From Ancylobacter koreensis (lineage in GTDB: Bacteria > Pseudomonadota > Alphaproteobacteria > Rhizobiales > Xanthobacteraceae), in NCBI RefSeq assembly GCF_023016525.1, contig NZ_JALKCG010000001.1, forward strand, positions 620,001 through 684,000: DNA of 64,000 bases, written 5' to 3'. Both the position numbers and the translations under genes were made by a program. The first letter of the stretch is position 1; the number at the start of each line of letters is the position of its first letter. This document shows, piece by piece, positions 8,628 through 16,397 of the stretch. The notes under the pieces were generated by a model that saw only the letters and a program-made list of their open reading frames with translations, was not told the origin of the DNA and did no database searches.

Positions 8628-9626
8628 ATGTCCGCCCAGCACCTCGATGTGATCGGCTTCGGCAACGCCATCGTCGACGTGATCTCCCGCGCCGAGGAAG
8701 CGTTCCTCGACCGCCACGACATGCGCAAGGGCGGCATGACGCTGATCGACGAGGCGCGCGCCGAAGCAGTCTACGCCGCCATGGGGCCGGGCGTGGAGAT
8801 TTCCGGCGGCTCGGCCGCCAACACCATGGTCGGCGTCGCCACGCTCGGCGGGCGCTCCGGCTTTGTCGGCAAGGTGCGCGACGACGAACTGGGCGGCATC
8901 TTCGCCCACGATATCCGCGCGGCGGGCGTCGCCTATGCCACCCCGCCCGCCGGCAGCGGTCCGGCGACGGCGCGCTGCCTCATTCTGGTGACGCCCGACG
9001 GCGAGCGCACGATGAACACCTTCCTCGGCGCGGCGCAGGATCTGTCGCCGGCCGATGTCGACGAGGCGGCGGTGGCCGGCGCGGCCGTGACCTATCTCGA
9101 AGGCTATCTCTGGGACCCGCCGGCGGCGAAGGAGGCCTTCCTCAAGGCGGCCGGCATTGCCCACAAGGCGCGGCGCACCGTGGCGCTCACCCTGTCGGAC
9201 GCCTTCTGCGTCGGGCGCTACCGCGCCGAGTTCCTCGACCTGATCCGCACCGGCACCGTCGATCTCGTCTTCGCCAACGAGGCCGAGCTGACCTCGCTCT
9301 ACGAGACCGGCTTCGACGAGGCGCTGGCGCAGCTGCGCGGCGAGGCGAAGCGTGCCGTCGTCACCCGCAGCGAGAAGGGCGCGCTCTGCGTGGCCGGCGC
9401 GGAGACGGCTGCGGTGCCGGCCTTTCCGGTGGCGCGCGTGGTCGACACCACGGGCGCGGGCGACCTGTTCGCCGCCGGCTTCCTGCACGGCTTCGCGCGC
9501 GGCTTCGCGGCGGAGGAGAGCCTGAAGCTCGGTGCGCTGGCGGCCTCCGAGATCATCAGCCATATCGGCGCCCGGCCGGAACGCAAGCTGAGGGATTTCG
9601 CGCTGGAGAACGGCCTGCGCGTCTGA
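8628..9626 (+). CDS. PfkB-family carbohydrate kinase, probable adenosine kinase
   Basis: A 332-residue ribokinase-fold enzyme. N-terminal GFGNAIVDVI and the glycine motif SGGSAANTMVGVATLGG are the substrate-lid and PfkB signature 1. The anion hole and catalytic base lie in VVDTTGAGDLFAAGFLHGF (about residues 273-291). Close relatives in alphaproteobacteria are annotated as adenosine kinase, phosphorylating adenosine to AMP in purine salvage; ribokinase or fructokinase activity cannot be excluded. The start is supported by AAGGGAAA upstream of ATG. It is transcribed divergently from murJ. Confidence 0.85.
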   Translation: MSAQHLDVIGFGNAIVDVISRAEEAFLDRHDMRKGGMTLIDEARAEAVYAAMGPGVEISGGSAANTMVGVATLGGRSGFVGKVRDDELGGIFAHDIRAAGVAYATPPAGSGPATARCLILVTPDGERTMNTFLGAAQDLSPADVDEAAVAGAAVTYLEGYLWDPPAAKEAFLKAAGIAHKARRTVALTLSDAFCVGRYRAEFLDLIRTGTVDLVFANEAELTSLYETGFDEALAQLRGEAKRAVVTRSEKGALCVAGAETAAVPAFPVARVVDTTGAGDLFAAGFLHGFARGFAAEESLKLGALAASEIISHIGARPERKLRDFALENGLRV

Positions 9627-9661
9627 GCACGACAGGCTTTCGCGTAAGTCCCCCTTCGCGC

Positions 9662-9695
9662 AAAAAAAGAGACAGGCCAGCGGAACCGGCCTGTC
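9662..9695 (-). terminator. rho-independent terminator of the DUF2076 transcript
   Basis: On the minus strand an 8-bp stem (GACAGGCC/GGCCTGTC) with a 9-nt loop is followed by TCTTTTTTT. It lies about 95 nt past the DUF2076 stop codon and between convergent genes. Confidence 0.85.
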
Positions 9696-9790
9696 CAGGT
9701 GAGGGGCAGTCAGCGCCGCGCGGGAGCCCGTGGGAAGGCTTCGGGTCGTCCCCGCAAGGCGCAAGCTGGAGACCGGCGGCAGGCCGCCGG

Positions 9791-10588
9791 TCAGATATCC
9801 TCGCCGCTGTCGAACCAGCCGCCGCCGAAAAAGCCGCCATCGTCGGCCGCGCCGATATCCTGTGCGCCGAAGTCCTGATCGGCCGCGCTGCTATCCTGAG
9901 CGCTGGCATCTTGCGCGCTGGCATCCTGCGCGCCGGTGTCCGCCGCCGGCTCGGCCGGTGCTTCCGCCGCCTTGGCCTCGCTGCCGCCGAACATGCCGGC
10001 GATGGCGTTGCCCAGCAGCACGCCGCCGGCGACGCCCATCGCGGTCTGCGCCGCACCGGCCAGGAACCCGCCGCCGCCGAAGCCGGGACGGCCGAAGCCG
10101 CCGGGCTGCATGCCGGGCTGACCCGGCTGGCCGCCGAACGGCCCGGACGGGGCCCCGCCAGCGATCGGCGCGCCCGCCACCGCCCCCGAGCGCCAGGCCG
10201 GCGAGGCGTCGGCGGGAATGGCCCCGGCCTGCGGGCCGCCGGCCGGACGCGGCACGGAAGGCACCGGGCTGCGCCGCGCCGGGGTCTGGCCGGAGCCGAA
10301 CAGGCTGCCGAACAGCCCCCCGCCGCCGGCGGGACGGGCTTCTTCCTCGGACGCCTGCCGGGCCTCTTCGGCCTGCCGCTCCAGCTCCGCGATGCGGGCC
10401 TGCGCCTGGTTGAGGGCGTAGTCCTGCATCACGATGGTCTGCGCCATCAGGTACGGAGCCGCCGGCTGGCCGGCGATGCGCTCGGCGATGAAGCCTTCCG
10501 CCTGCGGGTCGCGCGGACCCGACAGACGCTCGGCTTCGGCGAGCTTGGCGAAGAGGCCGTCAATGGCCTGGCGATCCTGGTCGTTCAT
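9791..10588 (-). CDS. DUF2076 family protein
   Basis: A 265-residue protein. The first 75 residues are the DUF2076 core (MNDQDRQAIDGLFAKL, ERIAGQPAAPYLMAQT), ending in a short coiled coil rich in Glu/Gln/Ala. A Gly/Pro-rich linker follows, then a hydrophobic glycine-rich stretch (LAGAAQTAMGVAGGVLLGNA) and an acidic tail with repeated QDASAQD units. The family function is unknown; members are proposed to be periplasmic or membrane-associated. I chose the ATG at 10588 because the upstream extension is shadow sequence from the neighbouring gene. It lies 29 nt downstream of the Bax-inhibitor-like gene and shares its terminator. Confidence 0.85.
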   Translation of the reverse strand: MNDQDRQAIDGLFAKLAEAERLSGPRDPQAEGFIAERIAGQPAAPYLMAQTIVMQDYALNQAQARIAELERQAEEARQASEEEARPAGGGGLFGSLFGSGQTPARRSPVPSVPRPAGGPQAGAIPADASPAWRSGAVAGAPIAGGAPSGPFGGQPGQPGMQPGGFGRPGFGGGGFLAGAAQTAMGVAGGVLLGNAIAGMFGGSEAKAAEAPAEPAADTGAQDASAQDASAQDSSAADQDFGAQDIGAADDGGFFGGGWFDSGEDI

Positions 10589-10617
10589 GACGAGATTCCC
10601 TTGGGGTTCGGGCTCCG

Positions 10618-11340
10618 TCACTCCCGCTCGCCGGTGAAATTGAGCAGGAGCTGGAAGATGTTGATGAAGTTCAGGTAGAGCGAGAAGGCGCCGAAGACGG
10701 CGAGCTTCTGCTGCGATTCGGCGTCGAAATGGTCGGCGTACTGCTCCTTGATCGACTGCGTGTCCCACGCCGTCAGGCCCACGAAGACGAGGATGCCGAC
10801 CACCGAGACGATGAACTGCAGCATCGTCGAGCCGAGGAAGATGTTGACGACGCTGGCGATCACCACGCCGATCAGGCCCATGATGAGGAAGGAGCCGAAC
10901 TGCGAGAGGTCGCGCTTGGTCGTGTAGCCATAGAGGCTGGTGGCGCCGAACATGGTCGCCGCGATGAAGAAGGTGCGCGCGATCGAGGTGCCGGTGAACA
11001 CCAGGAAGATGGACGCCATGGACAGGCCCATCACCGCGCAGAACGCCCAGAACATCGTCTGCGCCGCACTGCCGGACATGGACTGCATGCGGAACGAGAA
11101 GAACAGCACGAAGGCGAGCGGGGCCAGCATCACCACCCACTTCAGCGGGGTGGAGAAGATCGGCACATAGAGCGCCGGCGTGGTACCGACGATGAAGGCG
11201 ACGGCGCCGGTCAGCACGAGGCCGAGCGCCATGTAGTTGTAGACGCGCAGCATGTGGCGGCGCAGGCCCTCGTCGAAGACGGCCCGGTCGACGCCGCGAG
11301 CGCCGGTCTGCCACTGGAAGCCGTAATTGGGCGTGTTCAT
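10618..11340 (-). CDS. Bax inhibitor-1/YccA family membrane protein
   Basis: A 240-residue protein with seven hydrophobic segments and the BI-1 family layout (about residues 40-235), including the C-terminal FSLYLNFINIFQLLLNFTGERE typical of alphaproteobacterial members. Relatives conduct calcium or modulate membrane proteases; the role here is unknown. ATG at 11340 is preferred over the adjacent GTG at 11343 because GGAG lies 6 nt before the ATG. DUF2076 follows closely, suggesting one transcript. Confidence 0.88.
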   Translation of the reverse strand: MNTPNYGFQWQTGARGVDRAVFDEGLRRHMLRVYNYMALGLVLTGAVAFIVGTTPALYVPIFSTPLKWVVMLAPLAFVLFFSFRMQSMSGSAAQTMFWAFCAVMGLSMASIFLVFTGTSIARTFFIAATMFGATSLYGYTTKRDLSQFGSFLIMGLIGVVIASVVNIFLGSTMLQFIVSVVGILVFVGLTAWDTQSIKEQYADHFDAESQQKLAVFGAFSLYLNFINIFQLLLNFTGERE

Positions 11341-11366
11341 CACGATCTCCTTGACATGATGTGGGT

Positions 11367-12173
11367 TCAGTAGAGCGAGCGGGCAAGCCGGCTCGCGGTA
11401 CGGTCGATCTCGCGAGCACTCGCGGCGCCCTGTTCGGCGTCGTTCGGCGCGACGAGCGCGTAGGCGACTTCGCCGACCTGCCAGTAGGCGGCGGTCAGCC
11501 CGTCTTTCGGCACGGTGGTGGCCGGCACGACGTCGAAGGTGCCGGGCCGCACCGCGAAGAGCGAGACGGCACCGTGCTCATGGGTACGCACGGCGAGTTC
11601 GAGGCTCGGCCCGAAAGCGGAGGGGAAGACCTGCACATCCTCCACCTTCCAGTCCTCCGGCAGCGCCGGCAGCACGATGGCGGTGGCGGCGCGGATCTCG
11701 GCGGGGTCGTAGGAGGCGCCCGGCTGCGAGCGCATGCCGGCGCGAAGCTGCGCCGTGCGATGGGCGCGCACCGCGTCCTCGACATAGGCCGGCGGCAGGC
11801 CGGAGGCGACCACGCGGCTGACCCCGAGCGGGCCGAACTGGGCATGGGCGAACCAGCCCGCGCCGATGAGCAGCGCCACCGTGGCGGCGATGCGCATCCG
11901 GCGCAGCCAGCGCTCGCGCGACAGTGCCCCTTCCAGCCGGCGGGCGGCCTCGGCGGTGGCGAGCCGCGCCGTGGCGGCGGAGGCGGCGCGCGGCGTCTCG
12001 GCGAGCGCGAGGCGAAGCTCGTCGCGGGTGCGCAGGTCCGCCATCACCCGCGAAGCGGCGGCGGGGTTGGCGCTCAGATACGCCTCGACGTCGATGCGTC
12101 GGGCGACGTCGAGCTGGTCGTCGACATAGGCCTGCAGGTCGTCGTCGGAGACCGGATCAACGGGACGGGTCAT
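11367..12173 (-). CDS. membrane anti-sigma factor paired with the upstream ECF sigma
   Basis: A 268-residue protein. The N-terminal cytoplasmic part (about residues 1-85; DDDLQAYVDDQLDVARR) has the helical anti-sigma domain look. It is followed by one transmembrane helix (IAATVALLIGAGWFAHAQ) and a periplasmic domain of about 150 residues. No zinc-binding HxxxCxxC motif is seen, so it is not a ZAS-type sensor. Its start overlaps the end of the ECF sigma gene by 17 nt, the usual sigma/anti-sigma coupling. It should hold the sigma factor inactive until an envelope signal arrives; the signal is not evident. Confidence 0.82.
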   Translation of the reverse strand: MTRPVDPVSDDDLQAYVDDQLDVARRIDVEAYLSANPAAASRVMADLRTRDELRLALAETPRAASAATARLATAEAARRLEGALSRERWLRRMRIAATVALLIGAGWFAHAQFGPLGVSRVVASGLPPAYVEDAVRAHRTAQLRAGMRSQPGASYDPAEIRAATAIVLPALPEDWKVEDVQVFPSAFGPSLELAVRTHEHGAVSLFAVRPGTFDVVPATTVPKDGLTAAYWQVGEVAYALVAPNDAEQGAASAREIDRTASRLARSLY

Positions 12174-12726
12174 CCGCACCTCCCACAATGCGCAGACGGC
12201 TGGAACGCCCGGCGCCGGCGCCGTCCTCGACGGCGCGCAGCGCGGCGCGGGCGCGCGACAGGCGCGACATCAGCGTCCCCTGCGGGATGCCGAGTGCGCT
12301 CGCGGCCTCGGCATAGCCAAGGCCCTCGATCGCCACGAGATGCAGCGCCGCGCGCTGCTCCTCGGGAAGCTCCATGAAGGCGTCGCGCACCTGGGCGAGG
12401 CGCAGGCTGTGTTCCTGCGCGGGCGCTGCCACGGTGTCCGCAAGTTCGCCCGCCTGCGCCTCGCGGCGGGTGCGGGCGGCGTTCAGCCTTCGGCGGTCGA
12501 TGAAGACATTGTGCAGCACGGAGAGCAGCCAGCCGCGCAGGCCGCCGGCGGCACCGCCGCGCTCGGCATCGAAGCTGCCGCGCCGCTCATAGGCGCGCAC
12601 CAGCGCGTCGTGCACAAGGTCTTCGGCATCGGTGTCGTCGCGGGTCAGCGAGCGCGCATAGCGGCGCATGACGGGGAGCTGCCCCATCACGTCGAACCTT
12701 ATGCCGCCTGTCTTCTCGCGCCTCAT
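12157..12726 (-). CDS. ECF-type RNA polymerase sigma factor
   Basis: A 189-residue sigma-70 family protein with only regions 2 and 4. Region 2 (about residues 14-85) includes RYARSLTRDDTDAEDLVHDA and GWLLSVLHNVFIDRRR. Region 4 (about 110-170) includes LPEEQRAALHLVAIEGLGYA and SALGIPQGTLMSRLSRARAAL. It is neither EcfG-like nor adjacent to phyR/nepR. The ATG at 12726 fits the alignment best; an internal ATG at 12687 has a weak AAGG site. A GGGAATA-N16-CGTATA element directly upstream may be its own promoter (listed separately). Confidence 0.88.
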   Translation of the reverse strand: MRREKTGGIRFDVMGQLPVMRRYARSLTRDDTDAEDLVHDALVRAYERRGSFDAERGGAAGGLRGWLLSVLHNVFIDRRRLNAARTRREAQAGELADTVAAPAQEHSLRLAQVRDAFMELPEEQRAALHLVAIEGLGYAEAASALGIPQGTLMSRLSRARAALRAVEDGAGAGRSSRLRIVGGADDPSR

Positions 12727-12732
12727 GATCCG

Positions 12733-12761
12733 TATACGGAGCCGCCCGCCCGCCTATTCCC
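12733..12761 (-). promoter_or_regulatory. candidate ECF autoregulatory promoter
   Basis: On the minus strand GGGAATA (12761-12755) and CGTATA (12738-12733) are separated by 16 nt, a typical ECF -35/-10 layout. The -10 lies inside a perfect 12-bp palindrome, TCCGTATACGGA (12729-12740). A start 6-7 nt downstream would fall on the A of the sigma factor ATG, giving a leaderless mRNA. Confidence 0.4.
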
Positions 12762-12796
12762 GCCACCTGCGAATTTTCGTCGCCGGCCGGGCGAAG

Positions 12797-12822
12797 GGAA
12801 CGCGGAGCCGCCCTGGCCCGTT
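12797..12822 (+). promoter_or_regulatory. EcfG-type general stress promoter for the ROK gene
   Basis: GGAAC (12797-12801), 17 nt, CGTT (12819-12822) exactly matches the alphaproteobacterial sigma-EcfG consensus. The expected start is near 12829, giving a leader of about 50 nt before the ATG at 12882. Confidence 0.65.
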
Positions 12823-12881
12823 CTCCTGCGCCGATGCCGATACCGCCGTCGGCCATCGTGAGGGAGGTTTCCGGCTGCGCC

Positions 12882-14198
12882 ATGACAACGAGCGAGAAGA
12901 CGACCAGCGAAAAGAACAAGGGCGCGAAGAAGTCCGAAACGCGGGCGAAGGAGACGCCGCCGGCGCTGGGCGTGCACGGGGCGGCGACGCTCGCCTCCGT
13001 CACCGTCGACGCCTGCAACAGCCAGCTGCGCGAGGAGGACGGATTCCTCGGCGACCGCGCCCGCCGCGCCGCCTTCTTTGAGGGGCTGGAGCGCTGGCGC
13101 GTCCTCGCCGACGGCGAGGGGAAGGGCCGCAAGGACCGCGGCAAGGACGATGACGGCAAGGATGGGGACGGCAAGGATGGGGACGGCAAGGACGACAACG
13201 GCAAGGACGAGGACGTCTCGCCCCGCTTCGGCGACACGCCGACGCCTGAGCTGTCCAAGAGCCTGATCGACGATGTGCTGATCAAGGGCGAGCCGCGCGA
13301 GCAGGCCGTGGTGCATTCCGCCATGGAGGATTACGCGCAGGACCTCGCCGCCGTGCTGCGCCGCCTGCTGCGCACCAAGGACTGGCGCGACACCGAGCGC
13401 GTCGCGGTCGGCGGCGGGCTCACCTCCGGCCGCTTCGCCGCCCTCGCCATCGCCCGTGCGGAGCTGCTGCTGCGCGCCGACGAGGTGAAGGTGGAGCTGC
13501 AGCCGATCCGCAATCATCCCGACGAAGCCGGGCTGATCGGCGCCGCGCATCTGGCGCCGAGCTGGATGTTCGGCAGCTTCGACGACATCCTTGCCGTCGA
13601 CATCGGCGGCACCAATATCCGCGCCGGCATCGTCAAGCTCAATCTCGGCAAGGCGGACGACCTGTCGAAGGCGCGGGTGCGCACGCTGGAGCTGTGGCGC
13701 CACCGTGACGACGAGACCCATCGCGACGACGCGGTGGAGCGCCTCGTCGACATGCTGCGCGGGCTGATCGACAAGGCCGGCAAAGAGGGACTGAAGCTCG
13801 CCCCTTTCATTGGCGTCGCCTGTCCCGGCGCCATCGATGCGGACGGCTCCATCGAGGCCGGCGCGCAGAACCTGCCGGGCAACTGGGAGAGCCAGCGCTT
13901 CAACCTGCCGGCGGCACTGTGGGACGCGATTCCCGAGATCGACGGCCACGAGACGGCGGTGGTGATGCACAACGACGCCGTGGTGCAGGGGCTGAGCGAG
14001 ACGCCCTTCATGCAGGATGTGGAACGCTGGGGCGTGCTGACCATCGGCACCGGGCTGGGCAATGCCCGCTTCACCAACCGCGCGCGCCCGGGCGGCGCCG
14101 GCGAGAAGGACCGCAAGGCGAAGGACGCCAAGGGAGGGGACGCCAAGGGCAAGGGCCGCAAGGACGGAGACAAGAAGGGCGACGGCGGCAAGGGGTGA
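12882..14198 (+). CDS. ROK family protein (sugar kinase-like) with charged repeats
   Basis: A 438-residue protein. A poorly conserved N-terminal region carries a Lys/Asp/Gly repeat tract (about residues 80-112). The ROK/ASKHA core follows, with DIGGTNIRAGIVK (phosphate 1), FIGVACPGAIDADGSI, a catalytic Asp in VVMHNDAVVQG and WGVLTIGTGLGNARF (phosphate 2). The ROK zinc motif (CxCGxxGC) is absent, and the C-terminal 35 residues are a Lys/Gly/Asp tail. It may be a glucokinase-like enzyme or a non-catalytic relative. An EcfG-type promoter stands upstream, so stress induction is inferred. The start is the first ATG; the AGGGAGG site is rather far away (14 nt). Confidence 0.75.
   Translation: MTTSEKTTSEKNKGAKKSETRAKETPPALGVHGAATLASVTVDACNSQLREEDGFLGDRARRAAFFEGLERWRVLADGEGKGRKDRGKDDDGKDGDGKDGDGKDDNGKDEDVSPRFGDTPTPELSKSLIDDVLIKGEPREQAVVHSAMEDYAQDLAAVLRRLLRTKDWRDTERVAVGGGLTSGRFAALAIARAELLLRADEVKVELQPIRNHPDEAGLIGAAHLAPSWMFGSFDDILAVDIGGTNIRAGIVKLNLGKADDLSKARVRTLELWRHRDDETHRDDAVERLVDMLRGLIDKAGKEGLKLAPFIGVACPGAIDADGSIEAGAQNLPGNWESQRFNLPAALWDAIPEIDGHETAVVMHNDAVVQGLSETPFMQDVERWGVLTIGTGLGNARFTNRARPGGAGEKDRKAKDAKGGDAKGKGRKDGDKKGDGGKG
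13152..13211 (+). repeat. 15-bp in-frame tandem repeat in the ROK gene
   Basis: Four 15-bp units of the form GACGGCAAGGATGGG encode DGKDG-like pentapeptides. The first two copies (13152 and 13167) are identical and the next two diverge. A related Lys/Gly/Asp tract recurs at the 3' end of the gene (about 14090-14195). Length variation would keep the reading frame. Confidence 0.8.
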
Positions 14199-14239
14199 CG
14201 CCGCCGTCCCGCAGCCCTGCGACCATCAAGGCGGACCGC

Positions 14240-14779
14240 CTAGGAGGCGGGTTTCCGGGGCGTGGAAGCGCCGGACGCGGTCTTTTCGGAGGCTGTTTTA
14301 CGCGGGGTCGGGCGGCGGGAAGTCTTCGGCGCCGGCTCGCGGGCCGGCCTCGCCTCTCCCCCGCCCTCCTTGCCGCCGCCGTCGCCCTCCCGCTCGCGGC
14401 GGGCAAGCTCCTCATATTCCGCGCGGATCTTCTCCAGCGCGGTATCGTCCAACTCCTCGAGGTCCAGCAGCACACGCCGCGTGCCCTCGGTGCGGGCAAT
14501 CAGTTCGTCCAGCTTGATGTGCAGGGCGGCGGTGTCGCGGTTCTGGCTGTTCTGGATCACGAACACCATCAGGAAGGTGATGATCGTGGTCGAGGTGTTG
14601 ATGATGAGCTGCCAGGTGTCGCCGAAACCGACAAAGGGGCCGCTGAGGCCCCAGAGTACGATCAGCGCCGCCGCACCGACGAAGGTCGCCGGCTTCCCGG
14701 CGGCGGCCGATATTTTCTGGGCGAAACGGGTAAAGAGCGACTGGTTCGGTCTTCCCGTCTGCGTGCTGCCCGGCGCCAT
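14240..14779 (-). CDS. low-affinity iron permease family membrane protein
   Basis: A 179-residue protein of the low-affinity iron permease family. FTRFAQKISAAAGKPATFV precedes two transmembrane helices (about residues 33-55 and 63-85), then the conserved IQNSQNRDTAALHIKLDELI and a C-terminal Lys/Pro/Thr-rich tail of about 50 residues. Bacterial members have no proven iron transport role and often sit with stress genes. ATG at 14779 is chosen because GGGGA lies about 6 nt upstream. An exact EcfG-type promoter stands just ahead, so general-stress control is likely. Confidence 0.82.
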   Translation of the reverse strand: MAPGSTQTGRPNQSLFTRFAQKISAAAGKPATFVGAAALIVLWGLSGPFVGFGDTWQLIINTSTTIITFLMVFVIQNSQNRDTAALHIKLDELIARTEGTRRVLLDLEELDDTALEKIRAEYEELARREREGDGGGKEGGGEARPAREPAPKTSRRPTPRKTASEKTASGASTPRKPAS

Positions 14780-14809
14780 GAACATTCCCCACACTGTTGC
14801 GGGGGCATG

Positions 14810-14835
14810 AACGCGGTGCCGGGCGTCATCGTTCC
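14810..14835 (-). promoter_or_regulatory. EcfG-type promoter for the iron permease family gene
   Basis: Minus strand: GGAAC (14835-14831), 17 nt, CGTT (14813-14810), an exact consensus match. A start near 14803 would give a leader of about 24 nt containing the GGGGA ribosome binding site. Confidence 0.7.
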
Positions 14836-14860
14836 CGCCCGCAGCGCGGACCTGCGCAGA

Positions 14861-15052
14861 TCAGCGGGGGTTCTCGACGTGATCGGGCTTGCCCTTGCGC
14901 GAGGTCGAGGCGAGCTCCTCCAGCTCCTTCTCGGTCATCGAGCCGGCCATTTCTTTCGACGCGCCGCGCAGCGAGCTCTTGCTCGCCTCGCCGCGCTTGG
15001 CGGCGAGCGCCGCGCCGGCCGCCTTCTGCTGTGCCTTGGATTTTGCGGGCAT
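14861..15052 (-). CDS. DUF3008 family small basic protein
   Basis: A 63-residue Lys/Ala-rich protein, MPAKSKAQQKAAGAAL at the start, then SLRGASKEMAGSM and MTEKELEELAST toward the end, matching DUF3008. Function is unknown; the composition resembles small stress-induced or nucleic-acid-associated proteins. A strong GGGAGG site precedes the ATG. It lies 97 nt downstream of the DUF892 gene on the same strand and may share its EcfG-type promoter. Confidence 0.85.
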   Translation of the reverse strand: MPAKSKAQQKAAGAALAAKRGEASKSSLRGASKEMAGSMTEKELEELASTSRKGKPDHVENPR

Positions 15053-15149
15053 GACTGCCTCCCTTGGGGTGAAAAACGACCGGCCACCGGCCCGGACAGG
15101 GGAGGATCCGGGCCGGCGCCGGCATCGCGCGTCGTCTCCGCGCGCCGCC

Positions 15150-15656
15150 TTACTCGGCGGCGTGCAGGTTGACGCGGGATTCCGCGAGCTTGGTCAGCTT
15201 GGTGTCGGCGTTCTTCTCCTCGGCGAGGTTCTTCGTCAGCACGCCGGCGCAGTCGGGCCTGCCGAGCAGCTTGGCCCAGGCGATGAGCGTGCCGTAGCGG
15301 GTCATCTCGTAATGCTCCACCGCCTGCGCGGCAGCGATCAGCGCCGCGTCGAGCACCTGCTTGTCGGCGACATCGCCGGCGATCTCCTCGGCCTCGTCGA
15401 TGATGCCGTCGATCGCCGGGCAGTTGACCGCCTTCGGCTCGATGCCGTGCATGCGGAAGACTTCCTCGACGCGCAGTATGTGGTTCTCGGTCTCGCCGAG
15501 ATGGTTCTGGAAATCCGCCTTCAGCTGCGCATCGCTCGCCTTGTCGATCATGGTCGGCAGCGACTTGGCGATCTTCTTCTCCGCGTAATAGATGTCCTGC
15601 AGCGTGTGCACGAATAGATCGTCCATCGTCTTGATGTCTTTCGAGAACAGACCCAT
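15150..15656 (-). CDS. ferritin-like DUF892 (YciE-type) protein
   Basis: A 168-residue four-helix-bundle protein. TMDDLFVHTLQDIYYAEKKI, the ETENHILRVEEVFRMHG helix and AVEHYEMTRYGTLIAWAK carry the Glu/His ligands of the YciE/DUF892 diiron site. Family members are stress-induced and of unresolved function. A strong AGGAGG site precedes the ATG. An EcfG-like promoter with one mismatch lies about 95 nt upstream. Confidence 0.92.
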   Translation of the reverse strand: MGLFSKDIKTMDDLFVHTLQDIYYAEKKIAKSLPTMIDKASDAQLKADFQNHLGETENHILRVEEVFRMHGIEPKAVNCPAIDGIIDEAEEIAGDVADKQVLDAALIAAAQAVEHYEMTRYGTLIAWAKLLGRPDCAGVLTKNLAEEKNADTKLTKLAESRVNLHAAE

Positions 15657-15749
15657 GGTGAATTCCTCCTGACAGAGCCGGTAATCATTTAGGGTTTTGT
15701 GGTATTCGGCCGCGCGGATACATTTCCGTCCGCAGCCGGATATCGGGAA

Positions 15750-15774
15750 AACAGGTTCGCGGCGGGAACGTTCC
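15750..15774 (-). promoter_or_regulatory. EcfG-like promoter for the DUF892 gene
   Basis: Minus strand: GGAAC (15774-15770), 16 nt, TGTT (15753-15750), one mismatch from GGAAC-N16-CGTT. The -35 element lies within the palindrome GGGAACGTTCCC (15764-15775). Confidence 0.5.
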
Positions 15775-15796
15775 CGGCCGCAGGAGCAAAGACGCC

Positions 15797-16252
15797 TCAG
15801 AGCAGCGTGCCCGGCGCCGGCTGTCCGGGGTCGCGCGGCGGCAGGTCGATGGGCGCCGGACCCGGCTCGTCGCCGGGTTCCTCTACGTCCGGCACGATAT
15901 CCGGGTCGGGGTCGGGCGGCGTCACCGGGTCGTCGATGGCCGGCGGCGGCCGCTCGGACGGCTCGCGAGGGCCGGCCGCCCGCAGCTCCGTGCCGGTGCC
16001 CGGGCGCTGCGGCGGCGGCGCCGGCGGCGGATCGCTGATGATCGGCTCCTCGGGATCGCGCACCGGCGTAATCTCCGGGTCGCGCACCGGCGCCGGACCG
16101 GGAGCGGGACCCGGCGCGGGACCGGGCGTCGGCCGCGGATCGGGGGTCGGCGCAGGCCCCGGCATGGGCGGCACGCCGGGCACCGGCGCATCGGGCTGGC
16201 CGGGCACGGCGGCATATGGCGTCGGCTCAGGGGTTGTCAGCATGGCGTTCAT
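15797..16252 (-). CDS. proline-rich protein of unknown function
   Basis: A 151-residue protein dominated by Pro, Gly, Ala, Asp and Glu, with PGPAPGP repeats (about residues 28-60) and further PDPDPDI-type repeats. There is no signal peptide, membrane segment or recognised domain. Low-complexity GC-rich ORFs can be spurious, but the well-placed GGAGGA before the ATG at 16252 and an exact EcfG-type promoter argue that it is real. The longer upstream frame lacks support. It is divergent from the M20 gene. Confidence 0.6.
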   Translation of the reverse strand: MNAMLTTPEPTPYAAVPGQPDAPVPGVPPMPGPAPTPDPRPTPGPAPGPAPGPAPVRDPEITPVRDPEEPIISDPPPAPPPQRPGTGTELRAAGPREPSERPPPAIDDPVTPPDPDPDIVPDVEEPGDEPGPAPIDLPPRDPGQPAPGTLL

Positions 16253-16286
16253 GGCCGGTTCCTCCGTTTGGACCGTGTCGGGACCA

Positions 16287-16311
16287 ACGTCCCCTCGACC
16301 GGGGGGTTCCT
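16287..16311 (-). promoter_or_regulatory. EcfG-type promoter for the proline-rich gene
   Basis: Minus strand: GGAAC (16311-16307), 16 nt, CGTT (16290-16287), an exact consensus match. A start near 16279 would leave a leader of about 27 nt that includes the GGAGGA site. Confidence 0.65.
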
Positions 16312-16397
16312 CGTCCTCGCGGCGCGCCGGAGCTTGCCGGCCGCTTCCGCCCGCGATAAGCCCGGCCCACCGGCACGCCAGCAAAGGTGGACGCGAT

